A DNA stretch of 54,808 nucleotides from contig NZ_AMBZ01000015.1 in NCBI RefSeq assembly GCF_000293805.1, positions 1 through 54,808 on the forward strand, read 5' to 3'. The notes beneath the pieces are model-generated. The model was given only the letters and a program-made list of their open reading frames with translations, was not told the origin of the DNA and searched no databases. Below are positions 42,585 through 51,771 of the stretch, piece after piece. The DNA is from Paenibacillus alvei DSM 29. Its GTDB lineage: Bacteria; Bacillota; Bacilli; Paenibacillales; Paenibacillaceae. Position 1 is the first letter of the stretch. Every line of letters begins with the position of its first letter. Made by a program: the position numbers and the translations under genes.

Positions 42585-43193
42585 TTATTTAACTTGTAAT
42601 TTAATAATCATATCAACTGGGGTGAATTTCTTTTTGTATTTCTTATCCCATTCCTTTTTACTGATCTTACCAGACATTACACCGTTGATAGCGTTATTGA
42701 ACTCATCGTTGTAATCGAGAAGGCTATATGTGAGCACAAAACCATCTTTTTTAGCTGGCTTTTTAACTAATAGTGTAATAGTATCCTCGACGGTGCTATT
42801 CTTTTTCACCTTTCCGGTAAGATTCTTTCCGATTGTATACAATCTCGTATCTTTTTCCTTTTCACCACCAGGAAGTGTGATTGTCCATGCAATCGGCAGT
42901 TTAGGGAAGTTGATATCGGTTTTTCTTCCATTTGTGTACTTTACCTTCAACACTAAGTTACGATAGTCTGCAGCCTTCACAATGTTACTTCCGTTTGCAA
43001 AATACTCGCCGTTGTCGTCGCGGTAATTATCTTTTGTACGGTCTCCTTTGATCTCTTCAAGTGTAGCGCTAGTCACCTCAACCGTTATACCATCTTTGGT
43101 CAACTTCATTGGAGCGACTTGTTTACCTGCTGCAAACGCGCTTGTTGAAAAGCAAAGAATTAATACGAGTGCCATTATAACCGTCTTCTTCAT
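42585..43193 (-). CDS. Secreted cargo protein (moron) between tail genes
   Basis: 202 aa. Signal peptide MKKTVIMALVLILCFSTSA with cleavage likely after AFAA. The mature part is beta-rich (DGITVEVTSATLEEIKG, LVLKVKYTNGRKTDINFP, GFVLTYSLLDYNDE), resembling DUF4352/immunoglobulin-like secreted proteins of Bacillales. It lies between the tail tube and chaperone genes, with an inverted repeat before it and its own terminator. Likely expressed by the lysogen, perhaps altering the surface. Confidence 0.65.
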   Translation of the reverse strand: MKKTVIMALVLILCFSTSAFAAGKQVAPMKLTKDGITVEVTSATLEEIKGDRTKDNYRDDNGEYFANGSNIVKAADYRNLVLKVKYTNGRKTDINFPKLPIAWTITLPGGEKEKDTRLYTIGKNLTGKVKKNSTVEDTITLLVKKPAKKDGFVLTYSLLDYNDEFNNAINGVMSGKISKKEWDKKYKKKFTPVDMIIKLQVK

Positions 43194-43208
43194 CGTAGTG
43201 CCTCCAAT

Positions 43209-43239
43209 CTATGGTAATATACGTTCTATACTACCATAG
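43209..43239. promoter_or_regulatory. Inverted repeat upstream of secreted moron
   Basis: CTATGGTA (43209-43216) and TACCATAG (43232-43239) flank 15 bp just before the GGAGG ribosome-binding site. It may be a terminator-free hairpin protecting the mRNA start or an operator. Confidence 0.45.
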
Positions 43240-43248
43240 ATTTCATGC

Positions 43249-43677
43249 TTATGGAGTTGCAGTTGGATGCGTTACGGAAATGTCACTTTGCAAACTCATG
43301 CTACAGGTGAACGTCATAGCAGCGTTAACCGATGCTGCATCCATCTTAACGTTCACGTAAGCATCGAATTGATGTCCTGTACCGTCTGGATACTCAACCT
43401 TAAATGTGGCTACTGTATTACTATCTTGTAGACCGCGAAGAATACGGTAATTACTTGCGGCCGTAGCGTTGTCATACAGAAATTTAAAAGCGAGGTCGCC
43501 CAGGTCGCGAATACCTGGAATATACTTTTTAACCCCGTCCTTCAATGTTGTAACTTCCACCTTTTCTGGATCGCCGCCCATTTCTGGAACTTCCATCAAG
43601 AATGGAATTTCTGTAAATGTTGATCCCCCACTTGCCTTATACGATAACGTCGTATCTTTAGACAGAATACCTGCCAT
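43249..43677 (-). CDS. Major tail tube protein (prophage 2)
   Basis: 142 aa from ATG at 43677 after GGAGAGTGTTAATT. Begins MAGILSKDTTLSYKASGGST, then VPEMGGDPEKVEVTTLKDG and FKVEYPDGTGHQFDAYVNVK, a clear tail tube pattern. It polymerises to make the tail tube. Confidence 0.8.
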   Translation of the reverse strand: MAGILSKDTTLSYKASGGSTFTEIPFLMEVPEMGGDPEKVEVTTLKDGVKKYIPGIRDLGDLAFKFLYDNATAASNYRILRGLQDSNTVATFKVEYPDGTGHQFDAYVNVKMDAASVNAAMTFTCSMSLQSDISVTHPTATP

Positions 43678-43692
43678 AATTAACACTCTCCT

Positions 43693-44052
43693 TTATTGAT
43701 GGACATGGTTTGTACGCGCATCCACGACACCCCTGTACCTCATTGTCTTATGTTTGATCCCTGATGGATCCGGCACGTCTTGAGCAAATTGGCGTCGAAA
43801 TCCGATGCTGTTCAGCTTCTCATCAACCTGTTGTGCCAGCGCCCCAGTTGATCGGTTGTGCCAAATATCAATTTGAATCGCTATATCTGTTAGAGGGCCA
43901 TTTACAATTCGGATCGGATCGCTATTCGCAAGCTCGTAAAATGAAATGTGAGGCAGCTTTGTAAAGTCCTTCGGGTATGCGTCTGAAACCGTGACGCCGT
44001 TAATCGCTGACAACAGCGTGTTTACCCCTGGTTTAACGTCATACAAAGGCAT
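43693..44052 (-). CDS. Tail completion protein, DUF3168-like
   Basis: 119 aa from ATG at 44052 (a GTG codon precedes it). LPHISFYELANSDPI and AIQIDIWHNR match the DUF3168-like proteins, as in prophage 1. Position between gp10-like and tube genes is the same in both prophages. Confidence 0.65.
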   Translation of the reverse strand: MPLYDVKPGVNTLLSAINGVTVSDAYPKDFTKLPHISFYELANSDPIRIVNGPLTDIAIQIDIWHNRSTGALAQQVDEKLNSIGFRRQFAQDVPDPSGIKHKTMRYRGVVDARTNHVHQ

Positions 44053-44062
44053 CACCTCGCAG

Positions 44063-44488
44063 CTATTTTTTTATTTCTTCTCTCAGATGTGTTTCCACAA
44101 TCTTAGGCACTGCATCTTTATTCATGTGTGCAGCAGGGTATAAGAAAGGCTGGGCTGGCATACCTGCCCAGTCCTGCCGATAATTGATCTGCCCATCATA
44201 TTTAGGCGGGGATGGAGACGAATCACCGCGTTGCCCAGTGCCGAATTCTACATAGGCCGCATACTCAACATTTGTTGAGATAACGCCTTCTAATTTCCCG
44301 TTTTTCTCCTTCACTTGTGCCTGAATACTATTTCGCAAATGCCCTTGATCTACAGGACAAAGATCCTTTGCATCCCCTTGCACTTTCTTGGCTGCTTGAA
44401 GCACGCCAGTTTTAAGAGCTCTCCTGCTGTTTCCTCCTAATGCATCAAGCTTTCGCAGCAGGCTACTAAGTCCTTTTATCTCTGTCAC
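44063..44488 (-). CDS. HK97 gp10-like head-tail protein (prophage 2)
   Basis: 141 aa from GTG at 44488 following GGAGGCGATCAGAGC; the GTG overlaps the previous stop (GCGTGA). Contains VEYAAYVEFGTGQRGDSSPS and MPAQPFLYPA, the gp10-like signature. Confidence 0.8.
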   Translation of the reverse strand: MTEIKGLSSLLRKLDALGGNSRRALKTGVLQAAKKVQGDAKDLCPVDQGHLRNSIQAQVKEKNGKLEGVISTNVEYAAYVEFGTGQRGDSSPSPPKYDGQINYRQDWAGMPAQPFLYPAAHMNKDAVPKIVETHLREEIKK

Positions 44489-44850
44489 GCTCTGATCGCC
44501 TCCAAATCTATGACGATATGAGCGCCCCATGGCCTTATAGCAACAACCTTATAGTCTGGCTCTATACTGTCATCAGGGATGTAAACCCAAGCGCCATAAC
44601 CATTTTTATTAACGTTAAATTCATTCAAAAAACGAAGAGATTCTGGCGTATGCTCAACATACACCGTCAACATGTATCCAAGGCGTTCCCCGTACATCTC
44701 AGCCATCGAACGGCCACCTGCTGGTTGCACACTCCCCCGGATAGTAACTCCCGTTATGCTCCACCCCTCGTATGAGGTTCCATCCGGATCTTTCATGGTG
44801 GCACGCTCCCGAAATATCACTGGCCGCTTATCGCGCTCACGGAGCCGCAT
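44485..44850 (-). CDS. Head-tail adaptor (prophage 2)
   Basis: 121 aa. Starts MRLRERDKRPVIFRERATMK and has AEMYGERLGYMLTVYVEH and YKVVAIRPWGAHIVIDLEAI, typical of head closure/adaptor proteins. Overlaps both neighbours. Confidence 0.75.
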   Translation of the reverse strand: MRLRERDKRPVIFRERATMKDPDGTSYEGWSITGVTIRGSVQPAGGRSMAEMYGERLGYMLTVYVEHTPESLRFLNEFNVNKNGYGAWVYIPDDSIEPDYKVVAIRPWGAHIVIDLEAIRA

Positions 44851-45151
44851 TGTAGCTCACCACTTTCAACAACCGCCGTTGGTTTATTGATTCCTTTATA
44901 GAAGGCGGTAGTTCATCAAATGAACGGCTAACGCCACCCTCCGAATGCGATGTCTGTCCTTCCACACCCTGCATGTTATAACGAATTACCGCTATTTGTC
45001 GCTGGGTAGTTTCCAAAACTGCTGGCAGCGTAGAACGATTTGTCCAGACTAGTAGATCGGAGGCCACATCCTCAAGCAGCAACGTCAAAGACTTATCTTG
45101 ACTTTCACCTTGAATGCCCAGTTGAATCTTTAATTTTTCGAGTTGCGACAT
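44837..45151 (-). CDS. Head-tail connector (prophage 2)
   Basis: 104 aa, helical N-terminus (LEKLKIQLGIQGESQDKSL), then QIAVIRYNMQGVEGQTSHSE and GGVSRSFDELPPSI, the pattern of phage_connect/gp6 connector proteins under the portal ring. Confidence 0.75.
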   Translation of the reverse strand: MSQLEKLKIQLGIQGESQDKSLTLLLEDVASDLLVWTNRSTLPAVLETTQRQIAVIRYNMQGVEGQTSHSEGGVSRSFDELPPSIKESINQRRLLKVVSYNAAP

Positions 45152-45177
45152 AACGCACCTCCATGAAAAGAGGACGG

Positions 45178-45318
45178 TTATTCGCCGTCCCCTGTTTTCT
45201 TACTTGACCTTTTATTTTCAATCTCTTCAATCAATACAAAACCCTTGCGAATAAGCTTTTCCGCCTCGTACTCTGACGCCACGACCTTAACTACATTCAG
45301 CCTTTGTAGTGTAATCAT
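45178..45318 (-). CDS. Small head-module protein
   Basis: 46 aa; ATG overlaps the capsid stop (TAATG). MITLQRLNVVKVVASEYEAE then a charged tail. Short genes between capsid and connector often encode head-completion factors. A GGACGG...CCGTCC hairpin overlaps its stop. Confidence 0.55.
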   Translation of the reverse strand: MITLQRLNVVKVVASEYEAEKLIRKGFVLIEEIENKRSSKKTGDGE

Positions 45319-46235
45319 TATTCGCCCACCGCCACGAAGATTGTTTTAGCTTTATTATCTGCAATGATCATGTCATGGTACTTACGGTAATCCAATTTCC
45401 ATGCGTTAGCCTTTTGGTTCGTCTGAGGATCAAAAATACGAACAACATCTGTTTTACTGATACCAATTGGAGCATTGCGCGCTGTAATCTCCCAGTGTAC
45501 AGGCAAGGAACCTGCAGCCGGTTTAAATCCACCTGCTTCTTGACCTGTGGTTGTACCGTCCAAGAACTCATACGCTGTTTTCATGCGGTTGCTGGACACC
45601 GGGATCAACGGGATACCGTCAAGGGCTTTAACTTGTAGATTGATACCGCCTTGAGTGAAGGATATTACATCGATCTTCTTTTGAATTGTCGTATTGTTTG
45701 TTAGCACTTCATATGCTGGCCAACTGATCGTTGTAACAAGCTGCGACATATCTACACCTAAATCAGCCAGTTTGAAGATATGTGAGTACATTTTCTTAAC
45801 GATAGTTGCTTCATCAAGTTTGTACGTCTCGCTATTCCCTACTGCTGTCGCCTTTGCTGCAATAAAACTGTAACGATAAGCATCAATCTCAGGGATTACA
45901 TGCAGCCGCTGAAATTCTGCCATAACATTTGCTGCAGATGCTCCAAAGTTTGTTTCATCAACGTCCATAGCATCCAATTGGAATGTACGACCACGATCTT
46001 GTGTCAGTTTGTGCGTTTGGTACTTATATGTTACTGCCCCTTGATTAAAGCCATTGTCGCGGTCATAGTCCGCCAAACCTTGCACAATGATCTCAGGGAT
46101 CTTGATTTCGTCACCGCCGTTGTATTTTACTTGCCCTGCATTGGACTCCATCCATCCCGATGTGGCTTGTTGCGCTACTTGCTTGTCCAACTCCGTTTGA
46201 AATAGTTTTGCATATTCAAGTGTATTGATAGCCAT
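45318..46235 (-). CDS. Major capsid protein (prophage 2)
   Basis: 305 aa. ATG 14 bases after the scaffold stop, with AAGGAGATGGATACAA. Starts MAINTLEYAKLFQTELDKQV; DRGRTFQLDAMDVDETNFGA and FEFLDGT-like segments fit a P22/SPP1-type coat family of Firmicute phages. The lack of a protease and the presence of a DUF4355 scaffold show a different head type from prophage 1. Confidence 0.85.
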   Translation of the reverse strand: MAINTLEYAKLFQTELDKQVAQQATSGWMESNAGQVKYNGGDEIKIPEIIVQGLADYDRDNGFNQGAVTYKYQTHKLTQDRGRTFQLDAMDVDETNFGASAANVMAEFQRLHVIPEIDAYRYSFIAAKATAVGNSETYKLDEATIVKKMYSHIFKLADLGVDMSQLVTTISWPAYEVLTNNTTIQKKIDVISFTQGGINLQVKALDGIPLIPVSSNRMKTAYEFLDGTTTGQEAGGFKPAAGSLPVHWEITARNAPIGISKTDVVRIFDPQTNQKANAWKLDYRKYHDMIIADNKAKTIFVAVGE

Positions 46236-46249
46236 TTGTATCCATCTCC

Positions 46250-46861
46250 TTATCGTGTTTCGAAAATTTTCTTGATTTCATCAACTGCAGCATTCCCCTT
46301 ACCAGCGCCTCCGCCTTTAGGTGTATCACCTTTCAATCGATCATTTACAGCGGCTTCAACCGCTTCACGAAATACCTTTTCTACCGATTCAATGGACTTA
46401 CTAGTGCTGTCAGCATCCGTGTATACTAAAATATCGGCTAGTTGCTTCGGCAACCCCTTCTCTGCCAATGATTCCAGCGCTGTTGCCCGGAGCTCACGTC
46501 GAGTTATGTCCCCTTCGCGCTTTGTTAGCTCGTCTAGCTTTTTTTGCTGTTCATACTCAGCCTTTTGATCTGCATTCATCTTTGCCAGTTTCTCAGCTTC
46601 TGTTTTTGCAGCAGCAAGCTTCGATTCGAAGTCTTTTTCCCATTTGGACTGGGCTTTCCCTAAACGTTCACCTAAAATGCGATCCACTTCCGCTTGCTGT
46701 TCAGAGGTGAATGTTACCTTATCACCCTTGTCGTCTGCACCTTGTCCAGCGCCACCTTCTCCAGCTCCTGGTGCAGCTCCTTCACCTCCACCTTCTCCAT
46801 CTGCGAACATTTGGAGATTGAGCGAAAATCTATATGCCTTTGAAGTATATTGTTTTGGCAT
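46250..46861 (-). CDS. Scaffold protein, DUF4355-like
   Basis: 203 aa from ATG at 46861 after GGGAGGGGTACA. FSLNLQMFADGEGG at the N-terminus and a Gly/Ala-rich linker, then a long charged helix (SEQQAEVDRILGERLGKAQ), matching DUF4355 capsid scaffolds. It guides capsid assembly and then leaves. Confidence 0.85.
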   Translation of the reverse strand: MPKQYTSKAYRFSLNLQMFADGEGGGEGAAPGAGEGGAGQGADDKGDKVTFTSEQQAEVDRILGERLGKAQSKWEKDFESKLAAAKTEAEKLAKMNADQKAEYEQQKKLDELTKREGDITRRELRATALESLAEKGLPKQLADILVYTDADSTSKSIESVEKVFREAVEAAVNDRLKGDTPKGGGAGKGNAAVDEIKKIFETR

Positions 46862-46935
46862 TGTACCCCTCCCGTTTAACGCCCGTCGGCTTCGTAGCAT
46901 GCAGCTTTTATAGCGTCTTCAGCACGTTTGGACAT

Positions 46936-46959
46936 AATAAAAACAGCCCCTTTAGGCTG
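46936..46959 (-). terminator. Terminator between minor head and scaffold genes
   Basis: Minus strand CAGCCTAAAGGGGCTG followed by TTTTTATTATG. It overlaps the stop of the minor head gene and may set the level of capsid genes relative to portal. Confidence 0.65.
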
Positions 46960-47989
46960 CGTATTGTTTTTTCCACTCAGCATAGTTCATGCTGGCAGGA
47001 ACCAAATATGTTTTTCCTGTCTCCGGGTCACGGGCACGCCGTTGAATCCCCTTTAGTGTGTCTTCTCCAAAATATGCTCTAGTCGTGGATCGACAATATG
47101 GATGCAATGGCGGCATGTTTACACCAGGAACAGCTTCCTTCGTCTTATAAACCTTCTTGTCATGTTGTTGGCATTGCGTTGATGTACGCTTATCCAGCGT
47201 CGCCATGAACAAATACTTTTCAATGCCTGCTTCTTCGTATGACTCCATTTCGGCAGCATTAGCCATATAGGTTGTTTCAGTTCGTACAAGCCGACTGGCT
47301 GCGTGTTTCCCCAGCTCTGATAGCCCTTCTAACTCTCGAACCATTTTATCTATGCTGGCACCGCTCATAAATCCTGCCGTGATAACATTCGTCATTCGTT
47401 CTGCCAGAACATCGGTATTGTTCCATATCCGTTTACTAAAATGCTGACCTGACCACGGCCTTTTAAGTATCGTTTCTATAACATTTGTCGGCATTGATGC
47501 AAACTCGAACCCTACACCCAAACCATGCTGTATATCAAACATGGTACGATAGTACGCCTCTTTCATGGTTCGTACATATCCCTTTGTACTGGCTTCGATC
47601 TCAACGTCAGCAATTAGCCTTGATTGTAGATATACATTCTCCTTAAGCGCCTGGAGTCGAGTTATTCTAGCTCTGTAAGCCGGAGCATTCATTTTGTTCA
47701 GCAGCCAACGCTTAATGCGGTCATTTTTCAGCTTAGGATAAATTATCTTGGCCAGTTTCAGTAGCGGATTAGGGATATACTGATTCAGTATCTTGCGGGC
47801 CTTTTTCGGATCCAATTGACCATCGGCGCCGAATGTACGGAATATCTTTTCTATCTCCATATTGATGTCGTGAACAGCCCGGTCATATGCCGCCGTGATG
47901 ATATACACCGTCGAATCGGCGCCTCTATGATATTCCTTCATCCGTTGTAACGCCCGCCGATCCCAATAGGTATTAGGCCGCTGCTTCAT
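46952..47989 (-). CDS. Minor head protein, SPP1 gp7/Mu F-like
   Basis: 345 aa. Central helical region and a C-terminal motif with TCQQHDKKVYKTKEA then PPLHPYCRSTTRAY, the signature of the Mu gpF/SPP1 gp7 minor head family that is packed with DNA. Overlaps the portal stop. Confidence 0.85.
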   Translation of the reverse strand: MKQRPNTYWDRRALQRMKEYHRGADSTVYIITAAYDRAVHDINMEIEKIFRTFGADGQLDPKKARKILNQYIPNPLLKLAKIIYPKLKNDRIKRWLLNKMNAPAYRARITRLQALKENVYLQSRLIADVEIEASTKGYVRTMKEAYYRTMFDIQHGLGVGFEFASMPTNVIETILKRPWSGQHFSKRIWNNTDVLAERMTNVITAGFMSGASIDKMVRELEGLSELGKHAASRLVRTETTYMANAAEMESYEEAGIEKYLFMATLDKRTSTQCQQHDKKVYKTKEAVPGVNMPPLHPYCRSTTRAYFGEDTLKGIQRRARDPETGKTYLVPASMNYAEWKKQYAA

Positions 47990-49361
47990 CGTCCTTCACG
48001 TCCTCGTCCTCATCATCACCCATAGGCATGCCAAATGCTTCTTGATTGCGTTTGACGTCTTTCTCTTTCTGCTCATCAACATTTTTCGTCTCTTCTGCAG
48101 CATCTTCTACAAAAGATAGTTGGGTGATTAGCGTTTCATTGCTAACCATGTTTACTAATTGCGAGATCATTTGAGCGGTTTCAAGGTCGTTAGCAGGCAG
48201 GTTCCGAGTCATCGTAATTGTTACGTCAGTAACGTCAACCGCTTTCCCTTTCACCTTGAGGATGTTCGCAAATAGCTTAAGACGTTCTCGCAGTCCTTGT
48301 ACAAAATAACGTTCCTTGTTCTTGGCAAGCTGCTCCAATCCAAGAAGTTTGTATTTCATAGCCACACCACTGGCATTTGAAGCGAAATTCTCGTCTGTCA
48401 GGTTTGGTACCATACTGAATTCGTGAATGTCTGACTTAATCGCACCTCGCAGCACTTCAACCTGTTGTTCATTGAGTTGCTTTACGAGCCACTCCGCCTT
48501 TGCTCCTATTGGCATCTCAAGAACCTTATATTTTTTGAGTAATTTAATCGTCTGGCTAGCTTCTTCCTCGCTGTCTCCAAGCGAAACACCTTCGATTGCT
48601 AGTATCGCATCCACAAGCTGTTCCTTGTCGTTGACGCGGTCACTCATCAAGAGGTTGTATGCATCAATCAGGCTTATTTGCTGTTCAAAGTCGCCTTGTT
48701 GTTCTTCATTGTTCCAAAACTCGACGACGGGCACGGCTCCAAAGTAATGTCTCTTGATATCCACCATGTCGAAACGCTCCAAGTCCTTACCTTGGTATTC
48801 TACGATCAAATCAGGTGTATAGACGTTGATTTTCCAGCCAATCGGTTCATTGTTTATGTCACGTTTCTGATAGTAATGAACGCCAAATATGCTTTTGTAC
48901 TCCACCGTATCGTCCACTACCAAGAACAATTGTCGTGGATCAATGACTGTTGCTTTAGGGATCGGATTATCATCTGATGTCATAAAGTACAATTCACGCC
49001 CAACGCCAAAAATAGATAGATCTTTTGCCAATTCTGCATCATGGGAAACGATATCGACATGCTTATATGTTTCCGTGATATCTTCAATCTGTTTGCCCTC
49101 GTATTTAACAGGGTTCCCCGTGACATAGCCGACCGCTATATCGGTAATGTATTTAGCGTGGTTAGCTACTATACGGTTGTTCGGTAAGCCCGTATCGCTT
49201 CCAAGCTGCCGTTCCAATATTGCATGCTTACCCATGTAATACTCATCCAGCATATTAAGCCTAGAAACGCCTTTTCGATGCTCTTTTATGCAACTCACTA
49301 TAAGCGGTACCGGTATGTCGTTTGGATCGGTTATCAAGTCACGATCTCTAATAATAGCCAT
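47973..49361 (-). CDS. Portal protein, SPP1 gp6-like
   Basis: 462 aa. Contains RLNMLDEYYMGKHAIL, YVTGNPVKYEG, PKATVIDPRQLFLVVDD and NASGVAMKYKLLGLEQLAK, the hallmarks of SPP1-type portals. Acidic C-terminus. Forms the head-tail ring and drives packaging with the terminase. Confidence 0.9.
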   Translation of the reverse strand: MAIIRDRDLITDPNDIPVPLIVSCIKEHRKGVSRLNMLDEYYMGKHAILERQLGSDTGLPNNRIVANHAKYITDIAVGYVTGNPVKYEGKQIEDITETYKHVDIVSHDAELAKDLSIFGVGRELYFMTSDDNPIPKATVIDPRQLFLVVDDTVEYKSIFGVHYYQKRDINNEPIGWKINVYTPDLIVEYQGKDLERFDMVDIKRHYFGAVPVVEFWNNEEQQGDFEQQISLIDAYNLLMSDRVNDKEQLVDAILAIEGVSLGDSEEEASQTIKLLKKYKVLEMPIGAKAEWLVKQLNEQQVEVLRGAIKSDIHEFSMVPNLTDENFASNASGVAMKYKLLGLEQLAKNKERYFVQGLRERLKLFANILKVKGKAVDVTDVTITMTRNLPANDLETAQMISQLVNMVSNETLITQLSFVEDAAEETKNVDEQKEKDVKRNQEAFGMPMGDDEDEDVKDDEAAA

Positions 49362-49365
49362 GTTC

Positions 49366-50631
49366 TTATCTCACCCCCAATGCTGATTTCTTGCCGACTT
49401 TAAGCCGTGCACTCCGCATTTCATCTTCTAGTGCATAGCGCACTGCATCGATACTATGGTTATCCTTATCTGGGTAGCCAGCCTTGAAGTTTCCGTTTGA
49501 ATCTCGCTCCAACTCATACCCGTAGAATTCGCGTTTCGTATTCGGACAACGTTCTGGATCTATAATGATTTCTTCCAAGTCCTCCAGGAACTTAATGCCG
49601 TGCTCCACGCTATCTGGCCCCTTCTTAGCCGGCACGATATTCAGACCAAGTTCCCGGAACTCGTTTACCGTTCTCGATTCCGCGCTATCTGCAGTCACTG
49701 GACGATTTCCTGTATTCTCCTTTTTGATCTCCGTCACTGCAGTTCGATTGTTCATACGAACTTTATGAATCTCATGGAAAATAAATAGCCGTCTCCGCGT
49801 CTTATCAAAATGCATGACTGCGTAATGCAGCGGATCTTTCGCATAGCCGAAGTCTAAGCCTCGTTTTATGCGATCAAATATAGCAATTTCCTCATCTGTA
49901 ATGCGTCTAAAGGTCAGATTGCGGAATACTTCGCCTCCTGTACCAGTAACCTCACCAAGATACTCATGTTTGTAATTGTCTGGTTTTGTTAATTTCAAGT
50001 GCTCGGCTTCAACAAAAAACTGTTCACCCAGCCATTGCCGAGGAACAGTTAAATAAGTGCTATGGTGCACTAAACGATCATCTCTTTGTTCAGTCACTTC
50101 TGCATTAACCCAATTTCGCTGAGATTTTGGCGGGTTATAACTATAAAACACTACAAAACTGGATCCTCCACGCAACAATGACTGGTTAATTGTACGAATT
50201 TCTTCCATACCGCCGAATTCGTCAATCTCTTCATACCACACATATTTAAAATAGCCCTTAGAAACCTTAGTGGATTTAATCTTCTTTGGATTATCCGCAC
50301 CTCGGAATAGGATTTTCTGTCCTGTTGGTAAATATGTTAATTCTAACTTAGATTTCGGTATGTCCCATAAATGTGCTACACCAAGCTTTTCTATTGCCCA
50401 TGCCAACTGTTCAAAAACTGATTCCCTAAGCGTCTCTTTAACTTTACGCATTGCTACAGCGTTAGCATTTATGTCTTTCATCATCCCTAAAATAATTTCT
50501 ACTGAGATAACAGACGACTTTGTAGAACCACGCCCACCTTTTAACCAATAATGTGTATATCGATCTTCCTTAAGTGCGCGGTGTACGCCATAAAAACTAG
50601 GAGCTATTAGATCAGTTAATGTGATCTTCAT
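49366..50631 (-). CDS. terL: Terminase large subunit, PBSX/SPP1-like
   Basis: 421 aa. Walker A GGRGSTKSS (32-40), Walker B VWYEEIDE with E134/E135, nuclease aspartate D260 in RGLDFGYAKDP. Different class from the prophage 1 terminase. Overlaps the small subunit stop by four bases. Likely headful (pac) packaging with the SPP1-type head. Confidence 0.92.
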   Translation of the reverse strand: MKITLTDLIAPSFYGVHRALKEDRYTHYWLKGGRGSTKSSVISVEIILGMMKDINANAVAMRKVKETLRESVFEQLAWAIEKLGVAHLWDIPKSKLELTYLPTGQKILFRGADNPKKIKSTKVSKGYFKYVWYEEIDEFGGMEEIRTINQSLLRGGSSFVVFYSYNPPKSQRNWVNAEVTEQRDDRLVHHSTYLTVPRQWLGEQFFVEAEHLKLTKPDNYKHEYLGEVTGTGGEVFRNLTFRRITDEEIAIFDRIKRGLDFGYAKDPLHYAVMHFDKTRRRLFIFHEIHKVRMNNRTAVTEIKKENTGNRPVTADSAESRTVNEFRELGLNIVPAKKGPDSVEHGIKFLEDLEEIIIDPERCPNTKREFYGYELERDSNGNFKAGYPDKDNHSIDAVRYALEDEMRSARLKVGKKSALGVR

Positions 50632-51028
50632 CCGTCTGGTACATCGTCAATGATCTGAACAGCACCATTAACGTCTATTTGTTGTTTATCTGTCCATAAG
50701 GCATATCTCTTGCCTAGCAACTCGGCGGCCTTACTTCGCTCTTTTACCGGTGTCTCCAGCCCCAATTGATCCTTAACTTCACCACGCATCACTTGAGTGA
50801 GGAACTCAAGCACTTCGTCCTGACTTGCAACCCTTTCAGCTTCCTTCTCTGCCAATCTTTCTTTTATATACTTTTGAATGTTAGGGTTTGTTAGCAGCTT
50901 GCTAGCATTAACTCTTGCTGTCGAATCCTTTTTGCAGTTCGGGTAAGCTTTTTGTAGCTTTCAGTGCCATTTTGATTCTCTATATAATAGTCAGCAAATG
51001 CCTTATGCCTTTCATTCAGTTCATTCAT
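50628..51028 (-). CDS. terS: Terminase small subunit (frameshift in this sequence)
   Basis: About 133 aa. ATG at 51028 overlaps the upstream stop (AATGA). Frame is lost unless one A is added to the A5 run (plus T5 at 50949-50953); then it reads NGTESYKKAYPNCKKDSTAR and runs through NASKLLTNPNIQKYIKERL to 50628. This fits the terminase_2 family, with a helix-turn-helix-like N-terminus that recognises pac. Confidence 0.8.
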
Positions 51029-51278
51029 TTGCAATCACCACCATATATTGCAACAACTCTATTGCGCTATTAAATTCACAGGTATCCGGCATGATACATC
51101 GTTTAACTTCCCCTGTCTTTTTGTTTTTACGTTCCCCTTCTATCCAGAATGTTAGTTTGTATCTTGTATATACACTATCGTAGTCACGGGAATACCTTTG
51201 TTCTTGAATCAGTGAAACGTCATGTCCTTGTCTCCCTAACTTCATCAGCATAAGTTTTAGGTTTTTGCTAACATTCAT
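51021..51278 (-). CDS. Hypothetical late-operon protein
   Basis: 85 aa from ATG at 51278 after AGAAGGTGGGTGAC. Contains LIQEQRYSRDYDSVYTR and KKTGEVKRCIMPDTCEFNSA. Its stop overlaps terS. Function unknown. Confidence 0.5.
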   Translation of the reverse strand: MNVSKNLKLMLMKLGRQGHDVSLIQEQRYSRDYDSVYTRYKLTFWIEGERKNKKTGEVKRCIMPDTCEFNSAIELLQYMVVIANE

Positions 51279-51300
51279 GTCACCCACCTTCTTTCGTTTC

Positions 51301-51327
51301 AAAATAAAAAGCACCCGTTAAGGGCGC
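51301..51327 (-). terminator. Terminator before terS region
   Basis: Minus strand AGCGCCC-TTAAC-GGGTGCT then TTTTATTTT, just after the small zinc-binding gene. Confidence 0.65.
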
Positions 51328-51333
51328 TGTGCG

Positions 51334-51537
51334 TTAATTTTCAAATTCTTTTGTACGAGGATTAAACCATCTATCTTTACCTGGTATAGAGACTCCTCTA
51401 CCATTTGTCCATTCTTCATATACAGCCTTACACTTATCGTTTGTACATACATAAATTCTACAGTATTGATTATTCCACATTCTGTCGTTATCCTGTCCCA
51501 TCATAAGAGTGTCACAGTATTTACAGCAGTGTATCAT
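51334..51537 (-). CDS. Small zinc-binding protein
   Basis: 67 aa from ATG at 51537 after GGGAGGGAATGCTA. CCKYCDTLM near residue 3 and CRIYVCTNDKC near 26 suggest a zinc ribbon. Function unknown. Confidence 0.55.
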   Translation of the reverse strand: MIHCCKYCDTLMMGQDNDRMWNNQYCRIYVCTNDKCKAVYEEWTNGRGVSIPGKDRWFNPRTKEFEN

Positions 51538-51612
51538 TAGCATTCCCTCCCTATAACGTCATACTTCGACACAAGGAAGGTATTTCCTCCTATGAAAAAA
51601 GCCGCTGAATTA

Positions 51613-51741
51613 TCAACGACATTGATTTCTCTGTTTATACCTTTTTTCTAGTTCCTTATACTTACAATTTCGTCGAATTACTATTACAATATGTAGTGTT
51701 AGAACTATTAATAACAAAATACCAACTAATGCTTGAACCAT
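51613..51741 (-). CDS. Small single-pass membrane protein
   Basis: 42 aa. One strong hydrophobic helix (ALVGILLLIVLTLHIVIV) then a basic tail. It diverges from the plus-strand pair beginning at 51772. Ribosome-binding site is weak. A weak terminator hairpin follows (about 51596-51616). Confidence 0.45.
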   Translation of the reverse strand: MVQALVGILLLIVLTLHIVIVIRRNCKYKELEKRYKQRNQCR

Positions 51742-51771
51742 ATTTTTATCACATCCTAAGGAGAATGTCAT

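Noticed and set aside
46867..46935. Small minus-strand frame (MSKRAEDAIKAACYEADGR) between scaffold and minor head genes
   Set aside because: No ribosome-binding site; it starts within the T-rich tail of a terminator.
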